64,000 bases of DNA from Halobacillus litoralis (GTDB taxonomy: Bacteria > Bacillota > Bacilli > Bacillales > Halobacillaceae). This document shows, one piece after another, positions 30,481-38,599 of this stretch. The stretch lies in contig NZ_WMEZ01000001.1 in assembly GCF_009856415.1 (NCBI RefSeq), forward strand, positions 62,001 to 126,000, given 5' to 3'. The first letter of the stretch is position 1. Each line of letters opens with the position of its first letter. The notes under the pieces are model-generated. The model was not told where the DNA came from. It was given only the letters and a program-made list of their open reading frames with translations, and made no database searches. A program made the position numbers and the translations under genes.

Positions 30481-31435
30481 ATCTTTTCACTTTTTTTCTC
30501 GCACGGACGGGTGGCAAAATCTTTTTCTGTTCCACTTTTGACTCCCGGATCCAAGTGCTTTCATCGTTATGATCGAATTGTTCGATAAATTTGATGACCT
30601 CTTTTGTGATAGGAGTCGGTGTCGACGCACCTGCTGTAACAGCCACTTTTTCGACACCTTCCAACCATTCTAATTCAATTTCTGTAACATCAGCAATTCG
30701 GTAAGCGGTGGTTCCTGCTTTTTCCATAGAGACTTGGGCAAGTCGGTTGGAGTTGTTACTCATCGGGTCACCGACAACCAGTGTCAAATCTGCTCCGCCA
30801 GCCTGCTCGGAAACAGCTTCCTGACGTACCTGGGTTGCCATGCAAATCTCCTGCTGCTTTTCTAGCTGCGGGTACTTTTCCTTCGCTTTTTCCATGACAT
30901 CATAGACGTCCCACTGACTCATCGTCGTCTGGTTGGTTATCATCAATTTGTCATGATCAAGATTGAGTTCTTCCACATCTTCTTCCGTCTGGACGAGGTG
31001 GACTTTCCCTGGTGCTACTCCCATAGCGCCTTCCGGTTCTGGATGACCTTTTTTCCCTACGTAAATGACTTCAAATCCTTCAGCCACTTTTTTTCTAATC
31101 AAGTTGTGAGTATTGGTCACATCAGGGCAAGTAGCGTCTAAGACGGTGAGACCTTTTTCTTTAGCGCGTTCCTTTATGAGAGGGGAAACGCCGTGAGCTG
31201 TAAAAATGACCGTACCGTCATGAATGCCTTCTAACATGTCACTGCGATTTTTTCCATCTACAGTTATGATTCCTTCTTCCTTAAAGGCATCCGTTACATG
31301 TGAGTTGTGGACAATCATGCCTAATATATATATAGGACGTGGCAGATTCGGGTCTTTAGCTGCGTTTCGAGCAATGACCATTGCATCTACTACACCATAA
31401 CAATAACCGCGAGGGGCGATTTTAATGACTTCCAT
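30479..31435 (-). CDS. ispH: 4-hydroxy-3-methylbut-2-enyl diphosphate reductase IspH
   Basis: Last enzyme of the MEP isoprenoid pathway; an iron-sulfur protein making IPP and DMAPP. 318 residues with [21 protein letters not shown] and EICMATQ cysteine motifs and TTMSQWDV. An AGGAGG site precedes its ATG on the minus strand. ispG of the same pathway lies at 36509-37633, also on the minus strand. Confidence 0.96.
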   Translation of the reverse strand: MEVIKIAPRGYCYGVVDAMVIARNAAKDPNLPRPIYILGMIVHNSHVTDAFKEEGIITVDGKNRSDMLEGIHDGTVIFTAHGVSPLIKERAKEKGLTVLDATCPDVTNTHNLIRKKVAEGFEVIYVGKKGHPEPEGAMGVAPGKVHLVQTEEDVEELNLDHDKLMITNQTTMSQWDVYDVMEKAKEKYPQLEKQQEICMATQVRQEAVSEQAGGADLTLVVGDPMSNNSNRLAQVSMEKAGTTAYRIADVTEIELEWLEGVEKVAVTAGASTPTPITKEVIKFIEQFDHNDESTWIRESKVEQKKILPPVRARKKVKR

Positions 31436-31490
31436 TGATTAACGTCCTCCTCTATAAATCCAATCCAATAACTTTAAAGATACCATTATC

Positions 31491-31519
31491 ATTATAAAGG
31501 GTAAAGGGAAAGATGACAA
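31491..31519 (-). promoter_or_regulatory. SigA promoter for ispH
   Basis: On the minus strand TTGTCA (plus 31514-31519), a 17-base spacer and a perfect TATAAT (plus 31491-31496). Confidence 0.75.
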
Positions 31520-31610
31520 AGAAAGACGTTCTAAAACAAGGTTATCGTGCAATTTGCCTTCTGCTCTATTATAATGAGGAAGGAACATTTTACATTAAAG
31601 GAGAACGGTT

Positions 31611-32930
31611 ATGAGTAAGCATACATTTGATCAATACGCCATTACTTCTACGGTCAGTCGAATTGTAGAGGGATTAGGCTTTAAGAAACCAACCCCTATT
31701 CAGAAGCAGGTGCTCCCTGCAGCTTTAAGAGGGGAGAGTCTCATCGGACAATCCCATACAGGATCAGGGAAGACACATGCCTATTTACTTCCACTATTCA
31801 ATCAGATGGATGAAGAGGCAGACCATGTACAGTTTGTGATTACAGCGCCTACTAGAGAATTAGCTATCCAAATTCAGGATGAAGTGAAAAAAGCCATTCA
31901 GATGGCTGGAAAAGAGGAGGTTTGGCGTTCCAAGCTCCTTATAGGTGGTACGGATAAGCAGAAAATGGTCGGAAAACTGTCATCCCGGCCTCCTCATATC
32001 GTCGTAGGAACACCGGGACGAATTTTAGACATGGTCAAAGAGGAAGCGATTGACCTTTACCATGCCAAAGCATTTGTACTGGATGAAGCAGACCTGATGC
32101 TGGATTTAGGTTTCATTGAAGAGGTAGACCAAATTCTTGTAAGGATGGACCAGGATGTACAGATGCTCGTCTTTTCAGCGACCATTCCTGAACGGCTCCA
32201 ACCATTTTTAAAGAAATATTTGACGAACCCTACCCACATTCAGATTGAAGATGACAAACCATCGCCGGAAACGATGGAGCATCGTCTTATCCCGCTAAGA
32301 CATAAAGAACCAGCCGATGTCATTGTTGAAATATCAAAGGCGATCCAGCCTTATTTGGCCATCATTTTTACGAATGGCAAAAATCATGCCGATGAGCTTG
32401 CGGGTGAATTGATGAGCAGAGGCCTGGAAACAGGAATTCTTCACGGTGGGCTTTCACCGCGAGAAAGAAAAAGAATGCTCAAAGAGTTGCAAAGCTTGCG
32501 CTATCAGTATATTGTAGCCACAGACCTTGCATCACGAGGAATTGATATTCAAGGCGTCAGCCATGTTATCAACGCCCAGATGCCGAAGGAAGAAGAATTT
32601 TACATTCACAGAGTCGGACGAACAGCTCGAGCTGGAATGCAAGGAACAGCAATCAATTTGTATAAGGAATCCGACCTGCCTCTCATTCAGAAGCTCGAGA
32701 AAAAGGGGCTTACTTTTGAATTTTATGAAGTGAAAAATGGTGAATGGAAAGAAACAAATGCTTACAACGAGAGACAGAACCGGGAACGGCATGCTTCCGA
32801 TCTAGAGAAAAAAGCGAAGCAGATGGTCCGGAAACCTAAAAAAGTTAAGCCTGGGTATAAGAAAAAAATGAAGCAGCAGACAGATAAAAATATGAGAAAG
32901 CTGAAACAGAGTCGTTTCAAGAAGAAATAA
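31611..32930 (+). CDS. cshB: DEAD-box RNA helicase CshB
   Basis: ATP-dependent RNA helicase, 439 residues. Q motif (KKPTPIQKQVLP), Walker A SHTGSGKTHA, TPGR, DEAD in VLDEADLML, SAT motif, then HRVGRTARAG in the second RecA domain, and a Lys/Arg-rich C-terminal tail (about 390-439) for RNA binding. B. subtilis YqfR/CshB is cold-related. nfo follows 15 bases later in the same operon. Confidence 0.95.
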   Translation: MSKHTFDQYAITSTVSRIVEGLGFKKPTPIQKQVLPAALRGESLIGQSHTGSGKTHAYLLPLFNQMDEEADHVQFVITAPTRELAIQIQDEVKKAIQMAGKEEVWRSKLLIGGTDKQKMVGKLSSRPPHIVVGTPGRILDMVKEEAIDLYHAKAFVLDEADLMLDLGFIEEVDQILVRMDQDVQMLVFSATIPERLQPFLKKYLTNPTHIQIEDDKPSPETMEHRLIPLRHKEPADVIVEISKAIQPYLAIIFTNGKNHADELAGELMSRGLETGILHGGLSPRERKRMLKELQSLRYQYIVATDLASRGIDIQGVSHVINAQMPKEEEFYIHRVGRTARAGMQGTAINLYKESDLPLIQKLEKKGLTFEFYEVKNGEWKETNAYNERQNRERHASDLEKKAKQMVRKPKKVKPGYKKKMKQQTDKNMRKLKQSRFKKK

Positions 32931-32945
32931 GAAAGGGTAGATCGT

Positions 32946-33839
32946 ATGTTAAAGATTGGATCACACGTATCTATGAAAGGGAAAAAAATGTTGCTCGGCG
33001 CCAGTGAAGAAGCAATTTCCTATGGTGCAAGCACATTTATGATCTATACAGGAGCCCCGCAGAACACAAGACGCCGCCCCGTCGAAGAATTGAACATTGA
33101 AGTCGGGACGGAGCACATGAAAGCGAATGGCATCGACGACATCGTGGTCCATGCTCCTTATATCATCAACATTGGAAATACAACCAAGCCAGAAACGTTC
33201 CAGCTTGGGGTTGATTTTCTTAGAAATGAAATCGAACGTACAGAAGCTCTCGGTGCAAGGCAAATCGTTCTTCACCCAGGGTCTCATGTTGGCCAAGGGG
33301 TAGAAAAAGGGTTGCCAAAAATTATTGAAGGATTGAATGAGGTTCTTCATAAAGATCAAAAGGTTCAAATCGCTCTTGAGACGATGGCAGGAAAAGGTTC
33401 TGAAATCGGCAGGAGCTTTGATGAATTGGCAAAAATCATGGATGGCGTGACCTTCAATGAGAAATTATCTGTCTGTATGGATACGTGTCACATTCATGAT
33501 GCGGGTTATAATGTCGTAGAGGACTTTGATGGGGTACTGGATGAATTCGATAAAATCGTTGGACTCGATCGTTTGAAGGTGGTCCATGTGAATGATAGTA
33601 AAAATATCAAAGGAGCAGCTAAGGACCGCCACGAAAATATCGGATTCGGTCATATCGGTTTCGATGCTCTTCATAAAGTCATCCATCACCCGACCCTAAA
33701 GGAGCTTCCGAAAATCCTTGAAACGCCATATGTAGGGGAAGATAAGAAAAATAAAAAGCCTCCGTATCGCTATGAAATTGATATGGTCAAAGAAGGCGTG
33801 TTTGATGAAGGTTTAAAAGAAAAAATCATGCAACAATAA
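32946..33839 (+). CDS. nfo: Endonuclease IV (AP endonuclease)
   Basis: TIM-barrel AP endonuclease with three zinc ions, acting in base-excision repair; also important for spore DNA in B. subtilis. 297 residues, with [11 protein letters not shown] at the start, [44 protein letters not shown] and VVHVNDSKN ligand motifs. It ends just before a terminator. Confidence 0.97.
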   Translation: MLKIGSHVSMKGKKMLLGASEEAISYGASTFMIYTGAPQNTRRRPVEELNIEVGTEHMKANGIDDIVVHAPYIINIGNTTKPETFQLGVDFLRNEIERTEALGARQIVLHPGSHVGQGVEKGLPKIIEGLNEVLHKDQKVQIALETMAGKGSEIGRSFDELAKIMDGVTFNEKLSVCMDTCHIHDAGYNVVEDFDGVLDEFDKIVGLDRLKVVHVNDSKNIKGAAKDRHENIGFGHIGFDALHKVIHHPTLKELPKILETPYVGEDKKNKKPPYRYEIDMVKEGVFDEGLKEKIMQQ

Positions 33840-33868
33840 AGAAGGAGCCCCGGGCTCCTTCTTTTTTT
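33838..33868 (+). terminator. Terminator after nfo
   Basis: AAGAAGGAGCCC pairs with GGGCTCCTTCTT with a minimal CG loop, followed by TTTTT. Confidence 0.9.
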
Positions 33869-33887
33869 ATCAGTTATTAAAGTATAT

Positions 33888-34250
33888 GGCAGGATTGTGT
33901 AAGACTTGATTTCGAGACGTTTCGGGGTTCGTCGCTTGGGATGAGCGTCAGGGGTGGCTGGGAAGCTACTCGTCTAGCTCCATCGCCCAGACACTCGCGT
34001 CATAAGCCGAATAGCAAAGGAATGAAAAGACACATTCCGTTGCTATTCGGCTTATGCCAGTCGTGTCTACCAGGGCGATTCCGCATTTGAACACTTTCCT
34101 GTGGGGGAGTGGTGAGCTTCCTCGGACTACGTCCTGTGGGATCTCACCTATCTCCTTTCTCCCACGGGAGTCTCGCAGCTTCCCTGCCACCCCTTTCGAT
34201 GTAAAGGAGAAACGAACCCCTACACCGGAAGAGACTGTCTTCCACTATCC
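33888..34250. repeat. Palindromic interspersed repeat, copy 2 (interrupted)
   Basis: Same ends and core as the copies at 6789, 42296 and 53557, with GGCAGGATTGTGTAAGACTTG on the left (split here to GGCAGGATTGTG plus TAAGACTTG) and a degraded GAGACTGTCTTCCACTATCC on the right. The GGGAAGCTACTCG core is broken at about 33970 and resumes with CTTTCCTGTGGGGGAG at about 34093. The material between is a different repeat. Stretch 33840-34592 has no gene. Confidence 0.78.
33970..34092. repeat. 120-bp hairpin repeat nested inside copy 2
   Basis: A distinct palindromic element beginning CGTCTAGCTCCATCGCCCAG and ending in CAGGGCGATTCCGCATTTG. Its heart is a perfect 17-bp stem (34001-34017 with 34040-34056) extended by GGAATG/CATTCC inside and AGACAC/GTGTCT outside. 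It resembles a short hairpin repeat widespread in Bacillus genomes that I recall only from general experience. Confidence 0.75.
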
Positions 34251-34349
34251 TGGTATTATACGCATAAAACGCTCTACAGCAAGCTTTACGCACTCAAAAT
34301 AGCTCCCGGGGGAGGTAGTTTTCCTTCTGTTTGCACTGAATAAAGCTGC

Positions 34350-34556
34350 TTATTCTGGATGTGGTTTCGAGACACTTATATGGTAAAGGGGCGGAGGGAA
34401 ACGGTGAGACTCCTATGGGACGTGTGGGACAGGTGAGACCCCGGAAGGAGTAGCCTGAGGAGGCTCACCGCCCGCCCCATGGAAAGCGAACGGTTTCCCG
34501 CAGCCCCTATCCACTCAACAAAAGTCTCGAAACTGAGTCTTCAAGAATAGGGAGCG
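34350..34556. repeat. Palindromic interspersed repeat, copy 3 (opposite orientation)
   Basis: Read on the minus strand this copy aligns closely with the copy at 42296: CTATTCTTGAAGACTCAG at one end, CTTTCCATGGGGCGGGCGG in the middle and TCTCGAAACCACATCCAG at the other end. It faces copy 2 in inverted orientation. The DNA between the two (34251-34349) shows no gene. Confidence 0.78.
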
Positions 34557-34592
34557 TTTGTTGAATTAAGAATGTAGATTGGTTAGTATTTT

Positions 34593-34877
34593 TTATTTTA
34601 GCCAATGCTCTACTCCGTATTCTTTTGCCATTTTCATGAGCAATTTATATACAGACCTTGCCGTATCTTTAGATGTAATTTTCGCGAGCTTGCTGAGCAT
34701 CCGCTTCCGTCCATCGGGGTCGAAGGGGTTATCCTTGTTTTTTTTCAAAGCTTTGACTATGGCAGCAGCTTCATCCTCTGATATCGGAATTTGATACTTC
34801 TGACTATAAAAAAGAAGTTCTTTTACGGTTAACTGTTTCAATTTCTGGGTAATTAACTGTTGTGCCACATTCTTCAT
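34593..34877 (-). CDS. yqfT: DUF2624 family protein YqfT
   Basis: 94 residues with a helical, Lys-rich sequence (IVKALKKNKDNPFDPDGRKRML) typical of the YqfT/DUF2624 family of Bacilli; function unknown. It lies after nfo as in B. subtilis and is read on the minus strand. A GAGGGAG ribosome site precedes its ATG. Its 3' end reaches the flank of repeat copy 3. Confidence 0.85.
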   Translation of the reverse strand: MKNVAQQLITQKLKQLTVKELLFYSQKYQIPISEDEAAAIVKALKKNKDNPFDPDGRKRMLSKLAKITSKDTARSVYKLLMKMAKEYGVEHWLK

Positions 34878-35064
34878 AGGCTTATACTCCCTCTCTCCAT
34901 ATTTACTACACCATATGAATGTTGAGAAGGATTTGTGTTTTTAAAAAATTACGTCTATAAGTATTTCAATTGAATTACATATATCAATCGTTTAGTATAA
35001 GCCAATGGATTCAGAGTGGGACTGGTCAAAAGTACCAATGTGCAGAAAGTGAAGGAGTGAAACA

Positions 35065-35796
35065 ATGATGAAGGATCAAAAACCTCTTTGGACAACGGGT
35101 ATTGCATTGTTGCTCGTTGTGGCGACATTCTTTACTGTAAACCAATGGAACCAGAAGCAGGAAAAGGCCCTGGCTGATCAAAAGCAGGAATTGAAAAATA
35201 AAAACGAGAAGCTATCCACGGAAATAGAGCGGTTACAGTCCACGAATGAGTATTTGAAGGAACAGCCTTCAGTAGAAGAAAAAGAAAATGGGTATCATAC
35301 GTGGCCGGAAATTGAAAAAAAGGCTGACCGCCTTGTAAAAGAAAGTGATGGTAATTTTAAAAAATCCTGGGCCATGTACCTGGTTAAGGAAGCAGAGCGC
35401 TATAAAATCAACCCATTTCTTGTTTATGAGCTGCTCAAAGTGGAAACAGGAGGAACCTTTAATCCTGAGCTTGTAGGACCTGAAACGAAATATGGACATG
35501 CTTATGGGATGTCACAATTTATGAAAAACACGGCTCCGTGGATTGCTGATATGGCTGGATTACCTTATGAAGAAGAGTTGCTTTTCGACCCTTATTATTC
35601 CATGCAATTATCTTTAGTTTATTTAGATTTTTTACAAAAAAAATACGATAATTGGGACGAAGCACTCACAGCTTATCACAGAGGTATGGGCGGTATGAAG
35701 GAATATAAAGAAGAAAATGGCCACGCAAAAAGCTGGTATGCAAAAGAAATTCAAGAGAAAGCAGAAAATCATACGGCAGTAGTATTAGCGAATTAA
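35065..35796 (+). CDS. Lytic transglycosylase-like (SLT domain) membrane protein
   Basis: 243 residues: an N-terminal membrane anchor (about 9-27, TTGIALLLVVATFFTV), a coiled coil (about 30-65) and a Slt-type domain with the catalytic-type Glu in LLKVETGGTFNPE, a GMSQFM segment and a TAYHRGMGGM repeat. It probably cleaves or binds peptidoglycan outside the membrane. GAAGGAG precedes the ATG. It occupies the site where B. subtilis has yqfU and zur. Confidence 0.85.
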   Translation: MMKDQKPLWTTGIALLLVVATFFTVNQWNQKQEKALADQKQELKNKNEKLSTEIERLQSTNEYLKEQPSVEEKENGYHTWPEIEKKADRLVKESDGNFKKSWAMYLVKEAERYKINPFLVYELLKVETGGTFNPELVGPETKYGHAYGMSQFMKNTAPWIADMAGLPYEEELLFDPYYSMQLSLVYLDFLQKKYDNWDEALTAYHRGMGGMKEYKEENGHAKSWYAKEIQEKAENHTAVVLAN

Positions 35797-35800
35797 TTGG

Positions 35801-35831
35801 AAACGTCTGACGATGTCAGGCGTTTTTTTTA
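35801..35831 (+). terminator. Terminator after the SLT-domain gene
   Basis: AAACGTCTGAC pairs with GTCAGGCGTTT around GAT, then a T run. Confidence 0.88.
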
Positions 35832-35910
35832 CCATCAAATCCCTCATGTAATTTCTTGGACTCTCCATATAATAATCATGATTCTTTAAACAGAAAGTGA
35901 GGGTATTCTA

Positions 35911-36474
35911 ATGCATGATCCGAAAGATACTGTTGAGAATCATAAAACACAAAAAGCCCCTGAGCACGGAGATGAAATAGAGCAAGTGCATGTGGATGAC
36001 CATGAGGAGCCGTCGACAGAACAAGTGTTGAACGAAGCCTTTGAGGAAATCCAAGACCATGATTTACGACAAGAACCTGGCAACAGCGAAGCCAGAGCTT
36101 CTGACTTTGATGACGTTGTCACTGTTGATGATCACGGTCGTGAATCAGATCAGCCTGTTTATGGTGATAGTTATGAGGAAGAATTCGCTCAGGAAGCGGC
36201 CGTAGGGCCAATCGATGAGCCGATGAATAACGAGGAAAAGGAAACAACCATGGAAGAAGAGGAAGATGTAAAAGTGGGGATGGGCTGGTTGGGATTATCC
36301 GCCGCAATCCTTTCTTTCTTTTTTGCTCCGTTAATTCTCGGTGCGGCCGGGATTGTTCTCGGGATCATTGGTAAGCGACGGGGAGCCGATACACTAGGAA
36401 ATATGGCGATTATTGTCAGTATCGTTTCCATCGCATTTTCATTATTTTTCGCTCCGATGTATAACTTGATATAA
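35911..36474 (+). CDS. DUF4190-type membrane protein (YqfX-like)
   Basis: 187 residues: a strongly acidic N-terminal region of about 120 residues with no predicted structure, then two membrane helices in a DUF4190-like tail (LGLSAAILSFFFAPLILGAA ... GIIGKRRGADTLGNMAII). It sits before ispG, the place of B. subtilis yqfX. GTGAGGG precedes the ATG. The long acidic region may reflect a halophilic proteome. Confidence 0.75.
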   Translation: MHDPKDTVENHKTQKAPEHGDEIEQVHVDDHEEPSTEQVLNEAFEEIQDHDLRQEPGNSEARASDFDDVVTVDDHGRESDQPVYGDSYEEEFAQEAAVGPIDEPMNNEEKETTMEEEEDVKVGMGWLGLSAAILSFFFAPLILGAAGIVLGIIGKRRGADTLGNMAIIVSIVSIAFSLFFAPMYNLI

Positions 36475-36476
36475 AT

Positions 36477-36510
36477 AAAAAGGTGACCCCAATCAGGGTC
36501 ACCTTTTTTT
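36477..36510. terminator. Bidirectional terminator between yqfX-like gene and ispG
   Basis: AAAAAGGTGACCC pairs with GGGTCACCTTTTT around CAATCA, with T runs on both strands. Confidence 0.92.
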
Positions 36511-37633
36511 AGGATTGTTCTTGTTCTTGTTTTAGTTTCTCTTTTTCTTTACGTTCTTTTTCGTAATGTTCCTCAGCCAACTTGTCGACTTCTTTCTTCA
36601 GTTCATCGACCATGATGTCTTCAGGTACTTTACGGATGATCTCTCCGTGGCGGAAGAGTAGACCTTCCCCGCGGGCACCGGCAATTCCGATGTCTGCTTC
36701 TCGCGCTTCACCAGGACCATTAACAGCACAGCCGAGAACAGCTACTTTAATTGGTGCTTTAATGGTTTGGATATATTCTTCAACCTCATTGGCAATGGAG
36801 ATCAAGTCGATTTCAATCCGTCCACATGTTGGACAGGAAATTAACGTCGCAGCGTTCGATGCAAGGCCGAATGATTTAAGAAGTTCTTTCGCTACCTTTA
36901 CTTCCTCGACAGGGTCAGCACTCAAGCTGATCCTTACGGTACTTCCAATTCCTTTACTCAAGATAGCTCCAAGCCCTGCAGCACTTTTTACTGTACCGGC
37001 GAAAAGAGTGCCTGATTCAGTGATTCCCAAGTGAATCGGATAGTTGAAAGCTGCAGCAGCTTTTTCATACGCTTCAATAGCCAATTTCACGTCAGAAGCT
37101 TTAAGGGACACAATAATGTCATGAAAATCAAGGTCCTCGAGAATCTTGATGTGATGCAAAGCACTCTCGACCATTCCGTCTGCGGTCGGGTAACCGTATT
37201 TTTCAAGGATATGACGCTCAAGGGAACCTGCGTTGACTCCGATTCGGATTGGAATGCCTTTTGCTTTGGCCGCTTTCACGACTTCTTCGACTTTTTCGCG
37301 TTTGCCGATGTTCCCGGGGTTAATACGAATCTTATCGGCTCCACCCTCAATGGCTTTCAGAGCTTTTTTATAATCGAAGTGAATGTCAACAACCAACGGG
37401 ATGTTGATACGTTTTTTAATTTCAGGAATGGCGTCAGCTGCTCGATCATCTGGGCAAGCGACACGGACGATTTGACATCCGGCTTCCTCTAGTCGCTTGA
37501 TTTCAGCGACTGTTGCTTCTACATCGTGTGTTTTGGTGGTCGTCATGGATTGGATCACAACCTCATCCGATCCACCTATCGTAACGTCTCCGACTCTTAC
37601 GGGACGAGTATCTTTTCTGTGCGTAATTGCCAT
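36509..37633 (-). CDS. ispG: 4-hydroxy-3-methylbut-2-en-1-yl diphosphate synthase IspG
   Basis: Iron-sulfur enzyme of the MEP pathway converting MEcPP to HMBPP. 374 residues: TIM-barrel domain starting [12 protein letters not shown], and a C-terminal 4Fe-4S domain with SCPTCGR and GCAVNGPGE cysteines. The C-terminus carries a Lys/Glu/Gln-rich tail of about 20 residues. AAAGGAG precedes its ATG on the minus strand. Confidence 0.97.
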   Translation of the reverse strand: MAITHRKDTRPVRVGDVTIGGSDEVVIQSMTTTKTHDVEATVAEIKRLEEAGCQIVRVACPDDRAADAIPEIKKRINIPLVVDIHFDYKKALKAIEGGADKIRINPGNIGKREKVEEVVKAAKAKGIPIRIGVNAGSLERHILEKYGYPTADGMVESALHHIKILEDLDFHDIIVSLKASDVKLAIEAYEKAAAAFNYPIHLGITESGTLFAGTVKSAAGLGAILSKGIGSTVRISLSADPVEEVKVAKELLKSFGLASNAATLISCPTCGRIEIDLISIANEVEEYIQTIKAPIKVAVLGCAVNGPGEAREADIGIAGARGEGLLFRHGEIIRKVPEDIMVDELKKEVDKLAEEHYEKERKEKEKLKQEQEQS

Positions 37634-37738
37634 TAATATCGCTCCTTTGTATATTCACAAAAAGGTATGCAAGATGAATTCCAATCTTCATTATAAGGGC
37701 TATTTTTATAAATGAGAAGTCAGGAACCTTAAATATGC

Positions 37739-37775
37739 ACATTTGTGAGTTAAATTTGTGTAAACTCATAAATGT
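37739..37775. promoter_or_regulatory. 13-bp inverted repeat upstream of ispG and the NfeD-like gene
   Basis: ACATTTGTGAGTT (37739-37751) pairs with AACTCATAAATGT (37763-37775), one G-T pair, around an 11-base loop, and there is no T run on either side. It lies between two divergent genes; an operator is possible. Confidence 0.4.
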
Positions 37776-37823
37776 TGTCATCATTATATCATGGGGTTAA
37801 TGGAGAAAAAATAATGGGAACTT

Positions 37824-37850
37824 TGAAACAAAAGAACATCTACGAACGTA
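37824..37850 (+). promoter_or_regulatory. SigW-type promoter for the NfeD-like gene
   Basis: TGAAAC (37824-37829), 17-base spacer, CGTA (37847-37850), the same layout as the site upstream of yqeZ at 8486. Confidence 0.8.
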
Positions 37851-37883
37851 CATATAGTAATTAAGGAGAGGATGTGAACCATC

Positions 37884-38504
37884 ATGTTTACTTATGATTG
37901 GATCGCTTTATTTATTACTTTTCTGGGTACCATGTTTTTAATTGGGGAATTACTCGTTAATATGCGTGGAGTGTTCGCTATTATCGGTTTTGGCTTCATT
38001 ACGGTCTATTTTTCAGGTTATCTTGAGACAGAAATGTTTATTGTCATGATGCTTGTGTATTTTCTGGGAATCATCCTTATGATTATTGATGGTAAACTCC
38101 TGAATGATGGGACACTGGCGGTAATCGGTGCTGTTACGATGGTTATTGCCGTCGGCTTCAGTGCGCCTAATTGGGTAGCAGGTTTGTACAGTGTGATAGG
38201 GGTCATTTTAGGAGGAGCGGCTTCTCTACTGTTCCTGAAAGTTTTTAAACACAGAAAGATGTGGTCGAAAATGGCTCTCAATGACCAACTGTCCTCAGAG
38301 ATGGGGTACAATTCAATGAATGAAAAGTACCAGTACTTACTGGATCAACAAGGAAAAGCTCTCACAGATATGAGGCCTGTAGGTACGATAAAAATTGATG
38401 ATGAAGAATACAGTGCTGTTTCAAATGGCCAGTGGATTACCGGCGGTGATGAAATTAAGGTCGTAAAAGTGGATGGGACAAAAATCCTGGTCAAGAAGTT
38501 GTGA
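37884..38504 (+). CDS. NfeD-like membrane protein without protease domain
   Basis: 206 residues: four or five membrane helices (about 10-125) followed by a C-terminal OB-fold NfeD domain (QGKALTDMRPVGTIKIDDEE ... KVVKVDGTKILV). It has no ClpP-type domain, unlike yqeZ, and resembles YuaF-type NfeD, but no flotillin gene is next to it. The SigW-type promoter at 37824 fits a membrane-stress role. It does not occur at this spot in B. subtilis. Confidence 0.82.
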   Translation: MFTYDWIALFITFLGTMFLIGELLVNMRGVFAIIGFGFITVYFSGYLETEMFIVMMLVYFLGIILMIIDGKLLNDGTLAVIGAVTMVIAVGFSAPNWVAGLYSVIGVILGGAASLLFLKVFKHRKMWSKMALNDQLSSEMGYNSMNEKYQYLLDQQGKALTDMRPVGTIKIDDEEYSAVSNGQWITGGDEIKVVKVDGTKILVKKL

Positions 38505-38516
38505 AATTACCAAACC

Positions 38517-38559
38517 TTAAAAGATCATTAACAATCCCTTAACACTCTGTCGTCATACT
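38517..38559 (+). promoter_or_regulatory. Candidate PhoP (PHO) box and promoter for the chemoreceptor-like gene
   Basis: Hexamers TTAAAA (38517), TTAACA (38528) and TTAACA (38539) recur at an exact 11-bp period. Nine bases (CTCTGTCGT) then separate them from a -10-like CATACT (38554-38559). The pstS promoter has the same 11-bp hexamers and the same 9-base gap, reading CTCTCTCGT. Confidence 0.75.
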
Positions 38560-38599
38560 TTGTTTGTGCAATCATTCAAAGAGATGGAGTGTTTATTTT

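Noticed and set aside
33865-34560. CRISPR-like repeats between nfo and yqfT
   Set aside because: The repeats are few, long, palindromic and not regularly spaced with unique spacers; no cas genes are near.
38550-38555. Fourth PHO hexamer TCGTCA downstream of the three at 38517-38544
   Set aside because: It sits in phase but poorly matches TTNACA; comparison with pstS shows this region is the gap and -10, not another box.
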